From Vulcanimicrobiota bacterium (GTDB taxonomy: Bacteria; Vulcanimicrobiota; Vulcanimicrobiia; Vulcanimicrobiales; Vulcanimicrobiaceae): DNA of 64,000 nt. The stretch spans positions 1-64,000 of the forward strand of contig JAAXCX010000002.1 of NCBI GenBank assembly GCA_013036105.1, given 5' to 3'. Of the stretch, positions 8,710 through 16,910 are shown in pieces (position 1 is the stretch's first letter; the number at the start of each line of letters is the position of its first letter). The notes beneath the pieces are model-generated. The model searched no databases, had not been told where the DNA came from, and was given only the letters and a program-made list of their open reading frames with translations. The position numbers were made by a program, and so were the translations under genes.

Positions 8710-9042
8710 CTAGACACGATCGCCGTCTTGAGGAAGAGCGCTCGCCACGGCCGACCTGAACTGCTTGTCGAAATGAGCAAGGACGGCTTCCATGAATCTT
8801 CCATGATAAATCGCGTAAATCTCCGTCGAAAGAGCGACCTCTTTAGGGGGCATGATAGTTAACACGAGAACACCCATCTCCTTTTTGGGCCGAAGCCAAG
8901 CTCTATTGCGCCACTGCTCGGTCGTATGTGTGAAGTCCCCGTCTTTGTCGTATTGCCAGGTATCGATCTTGCGGTCGTCAATCGCCTTGTAAATACTTGC
9001 CAGCAGCACGTTTGCGTCCGCAGTCGCAATACGTATTGACAT
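8710..9042 (-). CDS. Hypothetical protein
   Basis: 110 aa from an ATG. No membrane segment or known motif. The protein has a charged N-terminal half and a C-terminal helix (EAVLAHFDKQFRSAVASAL). Its start lies five bases after the stop of the membrane coiled-coil gene at 9048-9821, so the two are surely co-transcribed and probably work together. Confidence 0.6.
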   Translation of the reverse strand: MSIRIATADANVLLASIYKAIDDRKIDTWQYDKDGDFTHTTEQWRNRAWLRPKKEMGVLVLTIMPPKEVALSTEIYAIYHGRFMEAVLAHFDKQFRSAVASALPQDGDRV

Positions 9043-9047
9043 ACGTG

Positions 9048-9821
9048 TTAAGCTGGCGCCTCGATGTTAAAGCCTGGCTCCACAGCTTCGTCAGGTTGAC
9101 CAGGCATTCGCTCGAAGTGCTCGACGGGCCACGCCACTTCCTCGGAGCAGCGCTTCGGGCGCTCAACAATACCTTCTCCAATCCAAGGCGCTCGGAAAAC
9201 GGGATAAGCTAATGCGGCGCCAAGCGATCGATACTCCGTGATATATTTGTTTCCCAGTAGATCTCGGGTCCGAATGCGAATGTACTGGCAATAGCTCCCA
9301 GTCTTAGCTTTAGAGAAGAACTGAGTCACCGGTTTCGTCTCGCCAGGATCCAACTTTTGTAAGAATTCGTTGTGGAAATCCCCATCAGCATCACGACCGG
9401 TTACGAGCAGGTAAGAGGCGACGGCACCGGAGTTAAAAAGGTGCATCACATATCTATCTGCCTGTGCGCCGAGTTTCATCTCAGCGGTTACGCGAGGTGC
9501 AAGGGCACGAGCGCGGTCAACGTCGGCGCGCTGTAGGTATTCTAGTTGTTTGCGCCCCAACTCCAGCGATTCTTGAGTTTGCCGAGACGCTGCCTCCGTC
9601 GACTTGAGTTGCTCCTCCGCGAGCGTCAGTTCTCGCTCGGCAGCATCCAGCGCTTTCTCGGCGAGCTTGGTTTGGTTTTTCGCCTGACTGATAGCACGCA
9701 TCGCTAACACAATGCCAATGATCCCAAGAATCGCGGCCGCTATGGCAGCCAGCGCAGCTGTGACTGCCCACTCGTCTCGGGGTATCTGATCCACTATAAT
9801 GTGAGAAACGATCTCAATCAT
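9048..9821 (-). CDS. Membrane-anchored coiled-coil protein
   Basis: 257 aa. One transmembrane helix (about 20-42, ALAAIAAAILGIIGIVLAM), then a heptad-rich coiled coil (about 46-100), then a beta-rich C-terminal domain of about 150 residues. The same architecture recurs in this window at 38720-39496 and roughly at 37984-38688, so this is a recurring accessory type. It is in an operon with the 110-aa protein at 8710. Function unknown; it may be a membrane-bound sensor or effector. Confidence 0.6.
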   Translation of the reverse strand: MIEIVSHIIVDQIPRDEWAVTAALAAIAAAILGIIGIVLAMRAISQAKNQTKLAEKALDAAERELTLAEEQLKSTEAASRQTQESLELGRKQLEYLQRADVDRARALAPRVTAEMKLGAQADRYVMHLFNSGAVASYLLVTGRDADGDFHNEFLQKLDPGETKPVTQFFSKAKTGSYCQYIRIRTRDLLGNKYITEYRSLGAALAYPVFRAPWIGEGIVERPKRCSEEVAWPVEHFERMPGQPDEAVEPGFNIEAPA

Positions 9822-9935
9822 TGTTTATCCAGAATTGATGCAAGACCGGGAACGCCTAGCCAACGGCATCGGCACAGCTGCCCGGCGTTGGCTTGATGAG
9901 CCCGAGGGACAACGCCGAATGATGCACGCGACAAA

Positions 9936-11459
9936 CTACTTCAGGCGCCCACCTCGTTTGATGATCTCGGCGATTAATCCCGACCGCCCGGGAACTCCGA
10001 AGGCTTTGAGGGCGGCTTTAATGTGATTTTGAACCGTTGATTCCGCGCGGCCTGTTTCTTCGCAGATCTGTCGTGTCGTTTTACCTTCGTATAGCATGCG
10101 GACAATCCGCGTCTGGGCGGCCGTCAGACGCGGCAGGTTTGTTTCTCGAGCTTCAACTTCTTCCCAGAGCCAGGTTCCGCGATAATTCTTAAGCTTGTCC
10201 TGCGCTCGAGAGTACCAATCTTCGTCTTTTGTTAGATCGTAAAGCCATAGAGCCGCTCGGCCGGCTCGCCAATCGTAACCTATTTCATCATACGTTTGCC
10301 ACACTCGCTGTAGTGTCTTCCTCGCAGCTTCGCGATTATCTAGGTTGATATCGATTACCGCAGCCGCATAATCCGCCAGCGCGCTGAGGCGCCGATCGTA
10401 TCGGAACAGAACGAGAGGACTCATCGCGTCGCGCAATTCAGAGAATTGTGCAAGATAGAATGCAGCCTTACCGGAATCGACCGGCGCAAAGAGCTCGGCT
10501 GCAAGCGTAAGCGCTACTCGCTCTTCGTCCAGGGTTTCGCGCCATCTGACGGACATGAGGAGATCGTCGGCCTCAGAGAGTTCGTCGGCCGACCAGCGGC
10601 TTTCACCGAAGCAACGAGCCAGGTATGCTCTATCGAGAAGTGTCATCGCGCGCCAAGGCACCGAGGGCGCTATTTTGCCGGCCATCTTTAAGTAGCGCAG
10701 TCCGTTAAAATAATCGCCTTCCAACGCATGGCACCATCCGACCGCCTTCAAAGTTTGGAACTGGTGCGCCCGAAAATCCTCGGTCCATGTCTGCCTCCCG
10801 ACGCGAGATTTCACAAACTTGCGAATGGATGGATCATCTAACTCGCGCGCCAGCATAGAAACAGTTCGCAGGGCGTGAATGCTCTCTTCAAAATAGTGTT
10901 GGCCAGACGCATCGATGAATTGCAGGAGATCGACGAGAAGTTTGGCCTCATCGTAGTACCGTTCTTCTTGACTTAAGATTCCAGTTTCCAGAAGGTCCCC
11001 GAAAACACGCGCATCAGAGCTCTTGAAAGGGCGAATCCTCCCGAGTTCCTCTCGTGCACGTTGCGGCTGCCGCTCCTCCAAGAAACGCCTTCCGCGCATG
11101 TACGGTAATTCAGCCGGAAATAAATTTCTCGCGCCCGCAAGTTCGGCGTGGGCAAAAAACTCATCCGCCTCGTCAAACCGATTTGTTCGCGATTGGGCTA
11201 CCGCCAGGAGCATCAGCCGCTCAGCCTCAAGCGCGTTATTCAGGTCGGTTGGCGGCGAGCTCAGCAATGCGATCGCGTGCGGATACTCTTGGGTTTTGAA
11301 GCTGATCCGCGCGCGAAGGAGGGTGGCCTCGAAAGGGACCTGACCGCTCGCACTGTCGTACAGCGCGGCGGCATCAGTATATCTAGCCTCCGCAAACGCG
11401 TGGCGCATCTCGAATTGCCCCGCGTCAGCCCGCCCGCGGCTAGCCGAAGTGGGTGCCAT
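9936..11459 (-). CDS. TPR-domain LuxR-type transcriptional regulator (cassette 1)
   Basis: 507 aa. About residues 15-435 are a helical repeat array of TPR type. Residues 440-507 are a LuxR/GerE helix-turn-helix (LTAAQTRIVRMLYEGKTTRQICEETGRAESTVQNHI). No receiver or kinase domain is present, so the input is probably a ligand or peptide bound by the TPR array. The protein is a close paralogue, end to end, of the regulator at 52852-54387. It sits 54 bases downstream of a tiny lipoprotein gene, with a perfect hairpin in between, and is divergent from the RiPP cluster starting at 12100, its likely target. The TPR receptor next to a short secreted peptide resembles RRNPP logic, though the HTH type differs. 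Confidence 0.85.
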   Translation of the reverse strand: MAPTSASRGRADAGQFEMRHAFAEARYTDAAALYDSASGQVPFEATLLRARISFKTQEYPHAIALLSSPPTDLNNALEAERLMLLAVAQSRTNRFDEADEFFAHAELAGARNLFPAELPYMRGRRFLEERQPQRAREELGRIRPFKSSDARVFGDLLETGILSQEERYYDEAKLLVDLLQFIDASGQHYFEESIHALRTVSMLARELDDPSIRKFVKSRVGRQTWTEDFRAHQFQTLKAVGWCHALEGDYFNGLRYLKMAGKIAPSVPWRAMTLLDRAYLARCFGESRWSADELSEADDLLMSVRWRETLDEERVALTLAAELFAPVDSGKAAFYLAQFSELRDAMSPLVLFRYDRRLSALADYAAAVIDINLDNREAARKTLQRVWQTYDEIGYDWRAGRAALWLYDLTKDEDWYSRAQDKLKNYRGTWLWEEVEARETNLPRLTAAQTRIVRMLYEGKTTRQICEETGRAESTVQNHIKAALKAFGVPGRSGLIAEIIKRGGRLK

Positions 11460-11474
11460 TGATCAGGTAGATTT

Positions 11475-11502
11475 GGTGGCGGGTCCCTCGGGACCCGCCA
11501 CC
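11475..11502 (-). terminator. Perfect hairpin between peptide and regulator genes (cassette 1)
   Basis: Two perfect 12-base arms (GGTGGCGGGTCC and GGACCCGCCACC) around a 4-base loop, placed between the peptide stop at 11513 and the regulator ATG at 11459. No T-run follows on the minus strand, so it may work as a processing or attenuation structure more than as a full terminator. The second cassette has an equivalent hairpin at 54403-54431. Confidence 0.7.
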
Positions 11503-11512
11503 GGTCTAGCCA

Positions 11513-11704
11513 CTATCGGCCGGGTAGAGTCCCGCCTCCGTCATCGGTAGGTGGAGGGGTCACGTCCTGAGCCGTTACCGGCATCGGGCGCGGCGCTAAC
11601 GTGGCTGGAACGAAGGCGCTCGTTGAATTTCGACTGGTGCAAGCAACTAGGCCGGAGCCCAGGAGTAGCGCGCTGAGTACGGTGAGGAGGAGACGTTTAT
11701 GCAT
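11513..11704 (-). CDS. Small lipoprotein peptide, candidate signalling peptide (cassette 1)
   Basis: 63 aa from the ATG at 11704. The signal sequence (MHKRLLLTVLSALLLGSGLVA) ends in a lipobox (L-V-A-C, Cys22), followed by a Ser/Thr/Pro-rich linker and the C-terminus PPPTDDGGGTLPGR. The partner at 54441-54614 has the same plan: LGSGLTAC lipobox and PPPPGDDGGTLPGHC end. Conservation of both the lipobox region and the TLPG tail in otherwise divergent peptides suggests a matured peptide. It could be cut from the signal sequence, as for enterococcal pheromones, or from the tail. The adjacent TPR-LuxR protein is the natural receptor candidate. Role is inference. Confidence 0.75.
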   Translation of the reverse strand: MHKRLLLTVLSALLLGSGLVACTSRNSTSAFVPATLAPRPMPVTAQDVTPPPTDDGGGTLPGR

Positions 11705-11736
11705 GTTGGGCGTCCTTTCATCCCCATGGCGGGGTG

Positions 11737-11760
11737 GTTCTAGCCTAAAACAGCTAGAAC
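11737..11760. repeat. Inverted repeat in leader of peptide gene 1
   Basis: GTTCTAGC and GCTAGAAC are perfect 8-base arms around an 8-base loop, 33 bases upstream of the peptide ATG. A second, CCCC/GGGG hairpin lies closer to the start codon (about 11722-11734). Peptide gene 2 has the same arrangement at 54654-54673. Likely a leader RNA structure or regulator-binding site. Confidence 0.55.
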
Positions 11761-11826
11761 GCACCCGTAGGACGCCACTACAGCAGGGGCCTATCGCCGA
11801 TGAAAAGTCCCGGCAACCTTTACAGT

Positions 11827-11844
11827 ATAGCTAGAAAGGGCTAA
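11827..11844. promoter_or_regulatory. 18-bp semi-palindromic element, copy 2, RiPP/peptide intergenic region
   Basis: ATAGCTAGAAAGGGCTAA matches core TAGCYRRAAAGGGCTR. It sits between the divergent peptide gene (start 11704, minus) and the RiPP cluster (12100, plus). On the minus strand a TATACT that could serve as a -10 box overlaps its edge. The stretch 11705-12099 otherwise contains the leader hairpins and a 51-codon open frame at 11910-12065 that I do not call as a gene. Confidence 0.55.
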
Positions 11845-12099
11845 TAACCCTGGACAGTGTCGATTTAGCCATGTTAGACTAGGGCTCCGGAATAATTAAC
11901 CGTCTGGCGATGGAGCGGCGATTGCAAGATGCGGGTGTTTCGAGCGCAACCTTTGAGACCAGCGGCGTCGATCACCGACATCCCTCGGCTTCACGGCTCA
12001 TCAGAACCACGATGGTGCTACGGCGCGACCGCGTTTGGTCCGGCCCAGCCTCCAGCGGATCTTAAATCTCCGCTGGATTGCTGAGAGGCAGCGTCTAGA

Positions 12100-13326
12100 T
12101 TGGTCGCCGGGGCCGGGAATAACGCAACTCATCTGTCGTCGCTTTGTTCGCCGACGTCTTGCCTGTACGAGACGCCCCACGCGAACGTCCCCGACGAAGC
12201 GCGCAGGCTTTTGTTCGAGCAAATTTCCAAGCGCGAGAGTAGATGGCATGAGGATATGTCAACTCTAAGCGACACTTGGCGGACACTTAACGCTGGAGCT
12301 CCCGGCATTGCCTACGCGCTATTGCATTTTTATCGATTGTCCGGTGCCAGCGCGTATCTTGTAAATGCGCTCCAACTGTGTGAGCTCCTCAGTCGTCATC
12401 TTTATGAACTTCAACTTCCTGATGAAGTAGAAATCGAAAGATACCCGACATCGCTCTTTCACTCGGAAACCGGGCTTTGGTGGGTGTGCGCCTTGTGCTA
12501 CTTGGAAGCCGGCGATTGGAAGAGATGCGAGAGCAGTCTCAAAAACTTCGTAAATTCGGCTTCATCGCCGACGCAGGTGTTAGATATCTCTCTCGGATTG
12601 GCGGGGACGCTTCTAGCATCGCTCAATCTTCGGGAAGCGCTTCTATCGAGCGGACAATCGAGTGCCATACTTGACGCCTTGATAAGTCGGCAGTCAATGG
12701 AGTTGGACTCGCGGCTTGCTTACGCGCTCGAACACGAAACGCATTCTCTCACAAAGACGTTTGCTCACGGTACGGCTGGAATTGCTTTTGTGCTCTTGCG
12801 CATCGCTAAGGACGGCAAGCCATCGGATCTAGTTTTTTCAGTACTGCGCTCTCTTTGGCTTGCCCGGACGGGAGATGAGATTTCTCTAGCGTTTCGGCTC
12901 TCTCCGGAGGCGGATGATACATCCTGGGGGCCGAGCAGCTGGTGCAATGGTGTAACCGGCGTCGTTCACCTTTACGTCTTGGCTTACCAGGTTCTAGGCG
13001 ATCCCGAGTATCTTGACATTGCTTCTCGTGCCGCATTCTTTGCTGGGCAGCAGACTCACGGCCATGCGACATCGATTTGCTGCGGCACTGCCGGACAAGC
13101 ATATGCCATGTTCTCGATGTACAATGCGACGCACGAGCCCGCTTGGAAACAACGTGGAATTGAGTTTTCTGAGCTCACCGCTTTGAGATTGTTAAACTTT
13201 TCTCAGAAATCGAGTAGCGACAGGGGCCTCTATAAGGGTGACCTAGGCGGCGGTCTGTTGGCAATTCAGTCTATGCAGCTCAGCCATCCAGAAATGCCAG
13301 TCATTTATCCAATAGAAAGGAGGTGA
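12100..13326 (+). CDS. LanC-like lanthionine cyclase
   Basis: 408 aa from a TTG; a stop lies just upstream, and the next ATG (12256) would remove part of the first helix. LanC enzymes add Cys thiols to dehydrated Ser/Thr on precursor peptides using a zinc ion. The family motifs are visible: AHG (His223, general acid/base), SWCNGVTG (Cys282) and ICCGTAG (Cys327-Cys328). The usual zinc ligands are Cys, Cys-His; here His is replaced by Cys, giving an all-Cys site as in ProcM-type LanM enzymes. It is followed four bases later by the first precursor gene, so it is first in the RiPP operon. Confidence 0.88.
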   Translation: MVAGAGNNATHLSSLCSPTSCLYETPHANVPDEARRLLFEQISKRESRWHEDMSTLSDTWRTLNAGAPGIAYALLHFYRLSGASAYLVNALQLCELLSRHLYELQLPDEVEIERYPTSLFHSETGLWWVCALCYLEAGDWKRCESSLKNFVNSASSPTQVLDISLGLAGTLLASLNLREALLSSGQSSAILDALISRQSMELDSRLAYALEHETHSLTKTFAHGTAGIAFVLLRIAKDGKPSDLVFSVLRSLWLARTGDEISLAFRLSPEADDTSWGPSSWCNGVTGVVHLYVLAYQVLGDPEYLDIASRAAFFAGQQTHGHATSICCGTAGQAYAMFSMYNATHEPAWKQRGIEFSELTALRLLNFSQKSSSDRGLYKGDLGGGLLAIQSMQLSHPEMPVIYPIERR

Positions 13327-13330
13327 TAGC

Positions 13331-13525
13331 GTGAAGCAAGCTTTCGATGCAATTGACTTAACGATGCAAACGGGAGGCGGTTCGGGCGCTTCTTGCACGG
13401 ACTGTACCGGTTGCACAGGCGGAACATGCCCCTACACGTCGTGTGGCAACTGCACGAACTGTTCCGTTTGTACATTGACTTGCGGTGGCGCAAGTTGCCA
13501 GGCGCATACTTCGGGAACAAACTAG
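13331..13525 (+). CDS. Lanthipeptide-type RiPP precursor 1
   Basis: 64 aa from a GTG with a full-consensus AAAGGAGGTGA ribosome site. The leader has AFDAIDLTM, similar to the F-N-L-D box recognised by LanB enzymes, then a Gly-rich junction (TGGGSG). The core holds 10 Cys (residues 22, 25, 28, 33, 38, 41, 44, 47, 51, 56) with many Ser/Thr, for example CTDCTGC and CTNCSVC. Leader identity with precursor 2 (FDAIDL at the same position) plus adjacency to LanB and LanC identify it as substrate. Core spacing is less regular than in precursor 2. Confidence 0.9.
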   Translation: MKQAFDAIDLTMQTGGGSGASCTDCTGCTGGTCPYTSCGNCTNCSVCTLTCGGASCQAHTSGTN

Positions 13526-13571
13526 TTACGAAACCTGGTCCTGATGATTTTCCTCGAAAGGAGGTGAAATC

Positions 13572-13772
13572 ATGAATCTGCCATTCGATGCAATCGATCT
13601 AAAAATGGGCACTGGTTTCGGTGGTATCGTTAACGATTGCACGGGATGCACCAACTGTTCGGCATGTACCGGTTGCACGGGGTGCTCGAACTGCAGCGGG
13701 TGTTCTAATTGCAGCCTAGACACGGGCGGTTGCGTGCAACCGTCAATGGGCGGACACACGACCACCAACTAG
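13572..13772 (+). CDS. Lanthipeptide-type RiPP precursor 2 with C-[ST]-x triplet core
   Basis: 66 aa from an ATG with an AAAGGAGGTGA ribosome site. Leader PFDAIDLKM is shared with precursor 1, then TGFGG as a possible cleavage point. From Cys23 to residue 49 there are nine uninterrupted C-[S/T]-x triplets (CTG CTN CSA CTG CTG CSN CSG CSN CSL), followed by a tenth Cys54 and a Thr-rich tail. Every Cys except the last is followed by a dehydratable Ser or Thr, an ideal but topologically crowded substrate for lanthionine formation. A metal-binding or thiazole-type fate cannot be excluded. Confidence 0.92.
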   Translation: MNLPFDAIDLKMGTGFGGIVNDCTGCTNCSACTGCTGCSNCSGCSNCSLDTGGCVQPSMGGHTTTN

Positions 13773-13885
13773 CGAAGCTCTGAAAAGGAAACCCATATGT
13801 TGACTTGATCGCGCTGAAGATCTACATGACTTCGGCGCGATATTTAACTCGTTTCGGACTTGAAAAGGCGCAACAAGGTAAATAC

Positions 13886-16800
13886 ATGCTTACAACCTCT
13901 TCGGAGACTACTGCCAGGCCTGAAGTCGAGACAGAATTCGTTCTAGCGAACCGCTTGTCGCTTTTTGGCAGAACATCCTATCTCCCAATTCGGGAAGCCG
14001 AACAGCTATTTTCTAACGGATCCTATATCGCGGCTTGCGGCGATCTGCTCCGGCGCCGCCCCGAACTGCTGACTGCAATACGAATTGCATCGCCTTCATT
14101 GGCGAACGCGGTCCTATCGTGGCTAGATGGGCACTCATTCAAGAATCGCAAAGGCGCTCTTAAACTGCTCATGTATCTGTTGCGTAGCGCAACACGTACG
14201 ACGCCGTTTGGAATGTTCTCGGGTGTCGGCGAAGTGCCATTTGGCGATCGCGCAACGCTGCAGATTAGCCCAAACGGTTGGCGAACGGTCACCCGCCCCG
14301 ACATGGGTTGGGCCTTAGCGGTCATCGAAAGCCTCTCCTCTGACGAAGATGCCTTTAAGCGGATGCGGCTCTATTCGAGCGATATGTTCATCCGGCGCGG
14401 CGAACGTGTGCATGTATTCAATCCGAAGACGGTCAGTCGTGATCCACACCGCATACCTGAATATGCGAGAATTTCGCTTCGCGAAACCGATGGGGTCCGC
14501 TTCATACTTGACCAATGCTCGAGCCCCCTTAGTGTAAGCGAGCTTACCGATCGATGCGCAAAACATTTTGACGCGGATCATGAACGAGCATTGCAATTCA
14601 TCAAGCAGCTGTATGACGCCGGGTTGTTGTTACCAGATTTTCGTCCATCGCCAATTGGGCGACCAGTTGAGCAGGTCCGCAATTCGTTAGCGGCGATAAG
14701 TGAGCAGCACTTAGAACAATTCGATTATCTTCTAAGTGAGGCGCATCGCTTTGATGCGATACCGAGCTTTGCCAAAGAGCAACCAACATTAAAGCGCTTA
14801 GAAGATCTTTGCGCGCAGCTTGGGAAGCCGCCAAACATGGACGTAGCGTTACAGGTCGACATGCAAGCGACATTCGACGGGACACTCCCGGCGTCACTCG
14901 AGAGTGACATTTGCATGTTGGCCCAACTTCATTTACGAACGTCCCCCCCGTCCACCGCACTGTCCGATCTAGTTGAGAGGTTTCGGCGCCGCTACGAAGG
15001 CTACGAGCGCCTTGTGCCCTTACTCGAGTTGGCGAGTCCTGACTTCGGGATTGGCGGCACACTTGTTCAGTCGGCGCCTTCGGCGCAGGACGAGCGTTAC
15101 AACAAACTTGCGCTGCTAGCGTCGTCCGCCATTGCGGCTCGCAGCGACGAGATAATGCTAAGCGAAGACTTGTTGGATAAGATACTATTACCAGCTCCTG
15201 CGAACGGTCGTGTCCCAAACGCTTTTCAAATCGCGTTTGAGCTGTTTGCCGGCGATAAGGAATCTATTGAATCCGGCAATTATCGTATATCCGCTTCGGC
15301 GCTCATCGGAACCAACGGTGCATACCGTACAGTCGGACGGTTCGCGTACTTACTCAGCGACGAATTTCGCGCGAACATTCGTGAGGCCGCAATTCGGGAA
15401 GCCGACTTAGACGTACCGACTGAACTCGTTTACCAATCGGCCTGGGCGAGGGGAATTAACGTTTCCACTCGTCCCCGAGTTGTTGATGCTGAGCTCTGTC
15501 TGGGCGTGCGAAGCGATGCTACGGTCGCGCTCAGCCCGCAGGACGTGTTAGTTGGCGTCCGGGATGGTAGGTTTTTCCTATGGTCTAAATCTCTTAGCCG
15601 AGTGCTATGCCTGCGCGAACGGCATGTTCTCAACACGACACAAAGCGCGCCATCGCTTATCCGGTTTCTCTCCGCTATAGCGAACGACGGGTACCTGTCT
15701 CCAAGTCCACTAGACTGGGGGCCAGCGAACAGTTTGCCGTGCTTACCGCGCCTTCGCTATGGCCGAATTGTTCTTTCGCGGAGACGTTGGCTTCTTGATA
15801 GGCAAGCGCTGGAAGAAAGCTCCGACAAGCGGACTTGGCTCGATGAGTGGCGTGCATTGTGGGGAGTACCTGACGATGTTTTTCTTGTGAGCGGAGACAA
15901 TAAGCTGTTCATTCGGTTGTCTCACGAAGTCGCAGCAGACTTACTGCTGCAAGGTAGTCGCGATCATCGGTCGTCGATGCTGTTCATTCAAGAAGCACCG
16001 CCAGCGACTGAGACTGCTTGGTTCGGAAGCTCCGCCGGCGCACACCGGCTCGAACTAGTCGCTACAATAGAAAAAACAAACCGAGCAGTTACATCAAGAG
16101 CCGTTCCGTCGACGATCGTAATCTCTAACGGCGAGCGCGTACGTACGCCCGCGAGTGATTGGATCTATCTGCGACTTTTTGTGGCCGAGCCGGAATTTGA
16201 GCGAGCTCTGTCATTTCTTCGCCCGATGATACAAGAGGCCGTCGCCGGCGGAGCAATCAAGTGGTTTTTCTTACGGTATTCTGAACCGCGCTCGCACATC
16301 CGCCTGCGTATTCAGGTTGATCGCAAGTGTAGGTCGGCAACCCTCGACTTGCTCACCGATTTCGTCGAGGATGCCGTCAGGAACGAGATTATCGAAGAGT
16401 ACGAATACGCCACTTACCAACGTGAATGCGAGCGTTATGGCGGAACGTTAGCGATGGATGTCGTGGAGGGTATCTTTCATCGGAACAGTGAGGAAATCAT
16501 AAACGCGCTCGCTAGAATCAGCGAGCCGGACTCCCAAAAGAAGCTCCACGCGACTATCGTACTGGCTCATCCTCTACTGCGCTCCCTGTTAGGCGAAGAA
16601 GGGACTAACGGCTGGCTTGAACGGTACGGCGTACGCAAGCGGAAGCTGCCGCCAAGTGACTGGGAAGCAATTAGGCGGCTCCGCAAGGAGTTCGTCGGAC
16701 TGGAGGGAGGCGACGTATACGATAGTCACGCGAAGGCTCTTCGTGCGTTAAAATCTGAGTCGGCGTTGTTTGGCGACTATCTAGAGATTTCATCGTCTAT

Positions 16801-16906
16801 TCTGCACATGCATTTCAACCGGTGTGGTATAGGCATGCATGAAGACTACGCCAGAACGCTTCTGAACACGACGTACTCAAGTCTGTTTGCACAGAGTAGG
16901 ACGTAG
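13886..16906 (+). CDS. LanB-type lantibiotic dehydratase (full length)
   Basis: About 1006 aa from the ATG at 13886 (AAGG upstream); an in-frame TTG at 13805 would add 27 residues. Residues 1 to about 640 match the glutamylating lantibiotic dehydratase domain (ANRLSLFGRTSYLP, LRSATRTTPFGMFSGV). The C-terminal domain, about 757-1000, matches the eliminating SpaB_C / thiopeptide-type domain (DWIYLRLFVAEPEFERAL, WFFLRYSEPRSHIRLRI, YQRECERYGG). It dehydrates Ser/Thr of the two precursors using glutamyl-tRNA. An SD-like AAAAGGAA before a three-codon frame at 13797 may serve initiation nearby. It lies 113 bases after precursor 2. Confidence 0.92.
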   Translation: MLTTSSETTARPEVETEFVLANRLSLFGRTSYLPIREAEQLFSNGSYIAACGDLLRRRPELLTAIRIASPSLANAVLSWLDGHSFKNRKGALKLLMYLLRSATRTTPFGMFSGVGEVPFGDRATLQISPNGWRTVTRPDMGWALAVIESLSSDEDAFKRMRLYSSDMFIRRGERVHVFNPKTVSRDPHRIPEYARISLRETDGVRFILDQCSSPLSVSELTDRCAKHFDADHERALQFIKQLYDAGLLLPDFRPSPIGRPVEQVRNSLAAISEQHLEQFDYLLSEAHRFDAIPSFAKEQPTLKRLEDLCAQLGKPPNMDVALQVDMQATFDGTLPASLESDICMLAQLHLRTSPPSTALSDLVERFRRRYEGYERLVPLLELASPDFGIGGTLVQSAPSAQDERYNKLALLASSAIAARSDEIMLSEDLLDKILLPAPANGRVPNAFQIAFELFAGDKESIESGNYRISASALIGTNGAYRTVGRFAYLLSDEFRANIREAAIREADLDVPTELVYQSAWARGINVSTRPRVVDAELCLGVRSDATVALSPQDVLVGVRDGRFFLWSKSLSRVLCLRERHVLNTTQSAPSLIRFLSAIANDGYLSPSPLDWGPANSLPCLPRLRYGRIVLSRRRWLLDRQALEESSDKRTWLDEWRALWGVPDDVFLVSGDNKLFIRLSHEVAADLLLQGSRDHRSSMLFIQEAPPATETAWFGSSAGAHRLELVATIEKTNRAVTSRAVPSTIVISNGERVRTPASDWIYLRLFVAEPEFERALSFLRPMIQEAVAGGAIKWFFLRYSEPRSHIRLRIQVDRKCRSATLDLLTDFVEDAVRNEIIEEYEYATYQRECERYGGTLAMDVVEGIFHRNSEEIINALARISEPDSQKKLHATIVLAHPLLRSLLGEEGTNGWLERYGVRKRKLPPSDWEAIRRLRKEFVGLEGGDVYDSHAKALRALKSESALFGDYLEISSSILHMHFNRCGIGMHEDYARTLLNTTYSSLFAQSRT

Positions 16907-16910
16907 GAAA

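Noticed and set aside
11910-12065. 51-codon frame resembling the start of a low-molecular-weight phosphatase
   Set aside because: The phosphate-binding loop Cys-x5-Arg is missing, an in-frame stop lies just upstream, and similarity is weak; I do not call it.
13572-13772. CRISPR-like or tandem-repeat reading of the precursor core DNA
   Set aside because: The 9-base periodicity comes from the C-[ST]-x codons; there are no spacers and no cas genes.
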